Part shown: piece after piece, positions 44,101 to 46,139 of the stretch
Layout of the letters: the number at the start of each line of letters is the position of its first letter
How positions within the stretch are numbered: position 1 is the stretch's first letter
NCBI RefSeq assembly: GCF_014698795.1
Contig: NZ_JACJTR010000045.1
Location: 1 to 46,139, forward strand
Direction of reading: 5' to 3'
Length of the DNA: 46,139 nucleotides
DNA from: Nostoc sp. FACHB-892
Lineage (GTDB): Bacteria > Cyanobacteriota > Cyanobacteriia > Cyanobacteriales > Nostocaceae
Notes under the pieces: model-generated
The model's input: the letters and a program-made list of their open reading frames with translations, nothing else
Database searches by the model: none
What the model was told of the DNA's origin: nothing
Made by a program: the position numbers and the translations under genes

Positions 44101-44527
44101 GATTAGCCCTGTCAATTAGTAATTTGCGGATACTAACTTTTAAATTCAGGTCAGCATCAAAGGTTTTGCGGGGATTGACCAACATCAATTGGTCATAGTT
44201 TTTTGTACCCAACAGGAGAAAATTAGAGGGTCGTCTACAAAGACTTTGAGCCAGCGATCGCATTCTGTTGCTAGCGACACTAGGAGATAGCCACTCGTTT
44301 TCTTGAAGTTGAAACAGTAATACTTGCAGCGACTCATTACCATGCTGATGATCGGCAATCATGTATGCGTTCCAAATGGCTTCTGCGCTCCGAGCAGGTA
44401 GCTCCAAGTCATCAATAGCTAATTGTTGAGCAGAAGCGTTGTAGCCAATTTTCTGAAATAAAGATGCTACGTTTTCTGGATTCTCTATGTGCCTGACATC
44501 ATCTAATTGGAGTAGTCGCCCCTTCAT
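41177..44527 (-). CDS. Eco57I-type N6-adenine DNA methyltransferase
   Basis: The 1116-aa protein carries GKVFENMLASEERGQSGTFY and TPRGIVQFMC (around 355-385), motif I CDPAVGSGAFPMGM (around 440) and motif IV DIVIGNPPYVRQEQ (around 690). These mark an N6-adenine methyltransferase of the Eco57I/PglX-like class. The C-terminal part (RPYCRGKDVKRWCVQNPDLW, YNHLAQFRDKLSARNQAETG) resembles the target-recognition region of these enzymes. No nuclease motif is obvious at the N-terminus, so cutting probably depends on the phospholipase D-helicase of the same operon. It would mark host DNA as self. Confidence 0.9.
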   Translation of the reverse strand: MKGRLLQLDDVRHIENPENVASLFQKIGYNASAQQLAIDDLELPARSAEAIWNAYMIADHQHGNESLQVLLFQLQENEWLSPSVASNRMRSLAQSLCRRPSNFLLLGTKNYDQLMLVNPRKTFDADLNLKVSIRKLLIDRANPTNYDRDRLDAIAARNLSPQELYKVQCEAFDVEKLTKEFYQGYREIFEELQRVIKSHNQHSYFSDSNRLHQFSQRLLGRVMFLYFLQKKEFLAGDRNFLKNQYNKLRSDLEDTDFYNQVLEPLFFEMLNKPRPNMDSPWGKIPYLNGGLFDRDYGEDIVDSAGVETPPQIELPNSLFDPSGDKGILKFFNSYNFTVSENVQGDEDVAVDPEMLGKVFENMLASEERGQSGTFYTPRGIVQFMCVESLSRYLADQTGMDLEAVKQLTEYDLELPGQDINQLLTKEQAKKLKLALNSVRICDPAVGSGAFPMGMMQVILSLKQAIAHRTDGRPVQRGSLTISQWKRDIIANNLYGVDIKPEAVEIAKLRMWLSLVVDIPDVDDVEPLPNLDYKLMRGDSLISTIQGEQLIPDPTKQQQTMLNVTPVQSAIQPLINLRHEYFEAHAEERKILRGKILEAEKNVFRVAIADRLQYWQIEQRNLEQDIRRLKGKASRAQTQKQQVISAKLQELSRIAAEVEKGMRSLNFFQWHLHFNEVFQQQGGFDIVIGNPPYVRQEQIKELKPALQAEYECYTGVSDLFVYFYERGFRLLKSGGHLSYITSNKYFRAGYGEKLRQFLGEKSQVQVLIDFGDAPVFEAIAYPSIILVSKNKPNDHQARVLNWEVGKSVDEFTSVYKNQSFYMPQKELGSDGWRLESPSVLRLLDKLRSAGTPLGEYVNGRFYRGILTGLNEAFVVDRATRDRLIAEHESSAEVMRPYCRGKDVKRWCVQNPDLWLLFIPWHFPLHEDNSITGASTRAEREFKTRYPALYNHLAQFRDKLSARNQAETGVRYEWYAMQRCAANYWQEFQAPKIILGRFMNQANFAFDRNQIHHNDALYMITGSDEYVTAILNSSSGWWFIQQICTDLQNGYLQAYKENLFQIPIPTASEPNRLTIKALVQKCVDAKGQDVQKWEAEIDDRVAHLYGLTAEEMKIIRGE

Positions 44528-44660
44528 TCCCGTATTTCCCTTGACTAAAAAATTACTTCTCCCAAACCCTTGCTGTGTATCGACCGTAATTAATCTGAAT
44601 AAAGCAGCTTAAATCTGCGATGGGCGAAACCCAACGCTCACATCAAAACTGAGCAAACAA

Positions 44661-44909
44661 TTAATTCGGTAAATACTTAGCCAATAAATCCTGACCCTGA
44701 CTCCCCATCTCATCAAGCTTCTGCTCAATAAGCTTTATCGCCATCGGCGACGGTTTAGAGCGTCCATTTTCCCAACGATTAATCGTCGTATATGTTACGC
44801 CGAGAGTTGCTGCAAACTGTTCTTGTGTAAGCCCAGCCAAAAGCCGCAAATCATAGATGATCTGCCCCACCTCTGGCTGGTTGATAGCCAAGGGTTTTTT
44901 GATAGTCAT
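44661..44909 (-). CDS. XRE-family regulator of the restriction operon
   Basis: The 82-aa protein is a clear Cro/C1-type helix-turn-helix: IYDLRLLAGLTQEQFAATLG, VTYTTINRWENGRSKPSPMA, then IKLIEQKLDEMG. Short controller proteins of this type set the timing of restriction-modification genes. It is directly upstream of the methyltransferase on the same strand with 133 bases between. It may repress or activate the operon and itself. Confidence 0.88.
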   Translation of the reverse strand: MTIKKPLAINQPEVGQIIYDLRLLAGLTQEQFAATLGVTYTTINRWENGRSKPSPMAIKLIEQKLDEMGSQGQDLLAKYLPN

Positions 44910-45156
44910 TTAACTTCTAAACTTGATTCACTAGCTTAAGTAGCTGGTGCTATGTTATTTGTTAAATATTAGTCATGCTAAATCTGTCCAGCCACCGTGT
45001 ATACACTGAAAGATATTTTTCTAGTAAAATTTATTACTTGAATGAAGGTGAGTTTTTTAAGTGATGTTGAACTTGAATTCAAGCGTTCGCATTCAGCGTC
45101 TCGTAGAGAGGAAACGAAAGCAACGCGTAAGCGATCGGCAAAGTAGGGAAAATTTT

Positions 45157-45202
45157 ACTGCAAAATTTTACTGCATTTTATCTGGAGTTAGAGTAGATGC
45201 AG
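45157..45202. repeat. second copy of the par promoter/centromere-like sequence
   Basis: ACTGCA at 45157-45162 and 45170-45175 has the same 13-bp spacing as in front of parA. GAGTTAGAGTAGATGCAG (45185-45202) matches 27969-27986 with one change. The copy lacks the ACTGTA unit present upstream of parA. It lies between the XRE regulator and the right-end RHH gene. The rest of this gap (44910-45280) has no gene that I can support. Confidence 0.75.
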
Positions 45203-45280
45203 GAAATTTTGCTTTGCAGTTGGCAGCTTGCAAAAGAGACTTAATGGGAAAAGTCAGTTACTAGATGAAGATTAATTCTA

Positions 45281-45889
45281 TCAGTCGGAAGATGGTTTAA
45301 ATGGTTTAAACCCTTTGCGAGGCACATGCTCCCATTTAATGCCTTCTGGATCTCGCTCTGAAGTCCATTGAGCGAATTCTTTGCTAGACAATTTTCTAGC
45401 TTTTTGATTGATAGTGATTGGGGAGTATGAATTGTAACTAAGCCTGCCGTCGGGTAAAGGCCGCCTCAGCCTATCTCCTAATTGCTTTGCTGTAAGTATT
45501 TCAGGCAGATCAGGTTTCTGCTTAACTTTGGTATTTTTAATCTTTGTGTCTAATTTTTTGGGTGTTGTTATAGCTTCAACTTTAGGTTGAGGTTGAGCAT
45601 TAGTTTGCTGATTAGTTTTAGTTTGCTCTTCTAGATTTTCTATTCTTAGGGACAGGGCTTCGACAGTTTTTTGTAATTCCGAGATTACTTGAAGCTCGTC
45701 AGCAATGCGATCGCGGACAAGCTCAATCAAATCAGCCTGTGAGACGTCAGTTTTAAGACCGAGGGCGACTTTGCATTGGTTGAGAATCCACTGGGTGTAG
45801 GAGATGTCTTGTTTTGCGGCAGCAGTTTGAATATCTTCCAGTAATTTAGGATCAATTCTGAAGTTGACTTGGGCTTTAGGAGTGGGCAT
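45281..45889 (-). CDS. RHH DNA-binding protein at the right terminal repeat
   Basis: The 202-aa protein starts with a ribbon-helix-helix (KAQVNFRIDPKLLEDIQTAA, then DISYTQWILNQCKVALGL). A coiled coil follows (DELQVISELQKTVEALSLRI, residues about 70-92), then a Lys/Gln/Pro-rich linker and a C-terminal domain containing LTAKQLGDRLRRPLPDGRLS, which may be a second helix-turn-helix. The first 54 codons and the promoter lie inside the terminal repeat. Beside the iteron-like repeats, it is the best candidate to bind the ends. RHH plus coiled coil is also the layout of the 145-aa protein at 17.1-17.5 kb. Confidence 0.85.
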   Translation of the reverse strand: MPTPKAQVNFRIDPKLLEDIQTAAAKQDISYTQWILNQCKVALGLKTDVSQADLIELVRDRIADELQVISELQKTVEALSLRIENLEEQTKTNQQTNAQPQPKVEAITTPKKLDTKIKNTKVKQKPDLPEILTAKQLGDRLRRPLPDGRLSYNSYSPITINQKARKLSSKEFAQWTSERDPEGIKWEHVPRKGFKPFKPSSD

Positions 45890-46139
45890 AAAAATAAAAG
45901 AGTAAAAGATAAAAGAAAGGAAAAAGAAAGAAGTATTGGGGTTAAGTAAATAAGTAAAGTGGATTGCTATACAAATCCTAGTGTAAAGTAATTGCTATAC
46001 AATTGCTAGAAAAATAATATCTAGCATAAAAAAAGAAAAAAGTCTAGTTGTAAAGTGAATGCTAGACAAAAAAGAGAGACTAGGCCACTAAGCGACTAAC
46101 CCAGTTAAGCGACAGAGCGAGCCGGAGGCGACGCGGCGG
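45728..46139. repeat. right terminal inverted repeat (412 bp)
   Basis: This is the exact reverse complement of bases 1-412. It contains the first part of the intact RHH gene, its promoter and the iteron-like repeats in mirror order, and ends with the GC-rich tip GGCGACGCGGCGG. Because the gene is whole on this side only, the right end is the likely source of the duplication. Confidence 0.95.

Noticed and set aside
41177..44527. Self-contained Type IIG restriction enzyme
   Set aside because: I could not find a nuclease motif at its N-terminus; the phospholipase D-helicase in the same operon is the more likely cutter.
37070..44909. A complete DISARM system
   Set aside because: The methyltransferase and phospholipase D/helicase activities are present, but no drmA or drmB gene lies in the window and the domains are fused differently.
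45061..45264. 67-aa plus-strand gene
   Set aside because: It runs through the par-like repeats and the translation shows no protein character; the repeats explain the sequence better.

Overview
The window looks like an extrachromosomal replicon from a filamentous, Nostoc-like cyanobacterium. The grounds are frequent GCGATCGC (HIP1) octamers, a CyRepA1-type plasmid replication protein, a Type Ib-like parA plus ribbon-helix-helix partition pair, and a decayed trpA-tyrosinase-trpB-trpD block in the gene order of the Nostoc scytonemin cluster. There are no rRNA, tRNA or housekeeping genes. The first and last 412 bases are perfect inverted copies of each other, so the molecule may be linear with terminal inverted repeats. 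A contig that stops in an inverted repeat cannot be excluded from sequence alone.

Left part (1-11.4 kb): the left terminal repeat carries a truncated copy of the ribbon-helix-helix gene that is intact at the right end. Next come the large CyRepA1 replication protein on the minus strand and its long leader region, then three small minus-strand genes. A plus-strand operon of about ten short, tightly packed and often overlapping genes follows, several of them membrane proteins. It ends in a 357-aa protein whose three motifs resemble the palm of family B DNA polymerases.

Middle (11.4-30.8 kb): remnants of an RHH gene and a Y1-type transposase, then a 1414-aa secreted filamentous-haemagglutinin-like protein. 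A second polymerase-palm-like paralogue follows (17.6-18.8 kb). The replication block (19.9-24.5 kb) has a small RHH-like protein, a winged-helix primosomal-type protein and two DnaB-type helicases; the second helicase has lost the catalytic glutamate. Next are the broken scytonemin-type genes (24.9-27.5 kb), the par locus with ACTGCA repeats on both sides, a DUF559-like nuclease and a tyrosine recombinase with an 11-bp inverted repeat over its start.

Right part (31.4-46.1 kb): almost all genes are on the minus strand and look like a defence island. It holds a protein with two PD-(D/E)XK-like sites, a helicase fragment, small unknown and glycine-rich proteins, a membrane protein of the TRADD-N-associated type and a truncated EVE protein. 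The core is a restriction-like operon: an XRE regulator, an Eco57I-type methyltransferase, a membrane protein and a phospholipase D-SNF2 helicase fusion. Between this operon and the right terminal repeat lies a second copy of the par promoter/centromere-like sequence.

The most interesting combination is inferred: a possibly linear cyanobacterial replicon with its own initiator, two helicases and two minimal family-B-like polymerase palms. The catalytic identity of the palms and the physical form of the ends need direct tests.
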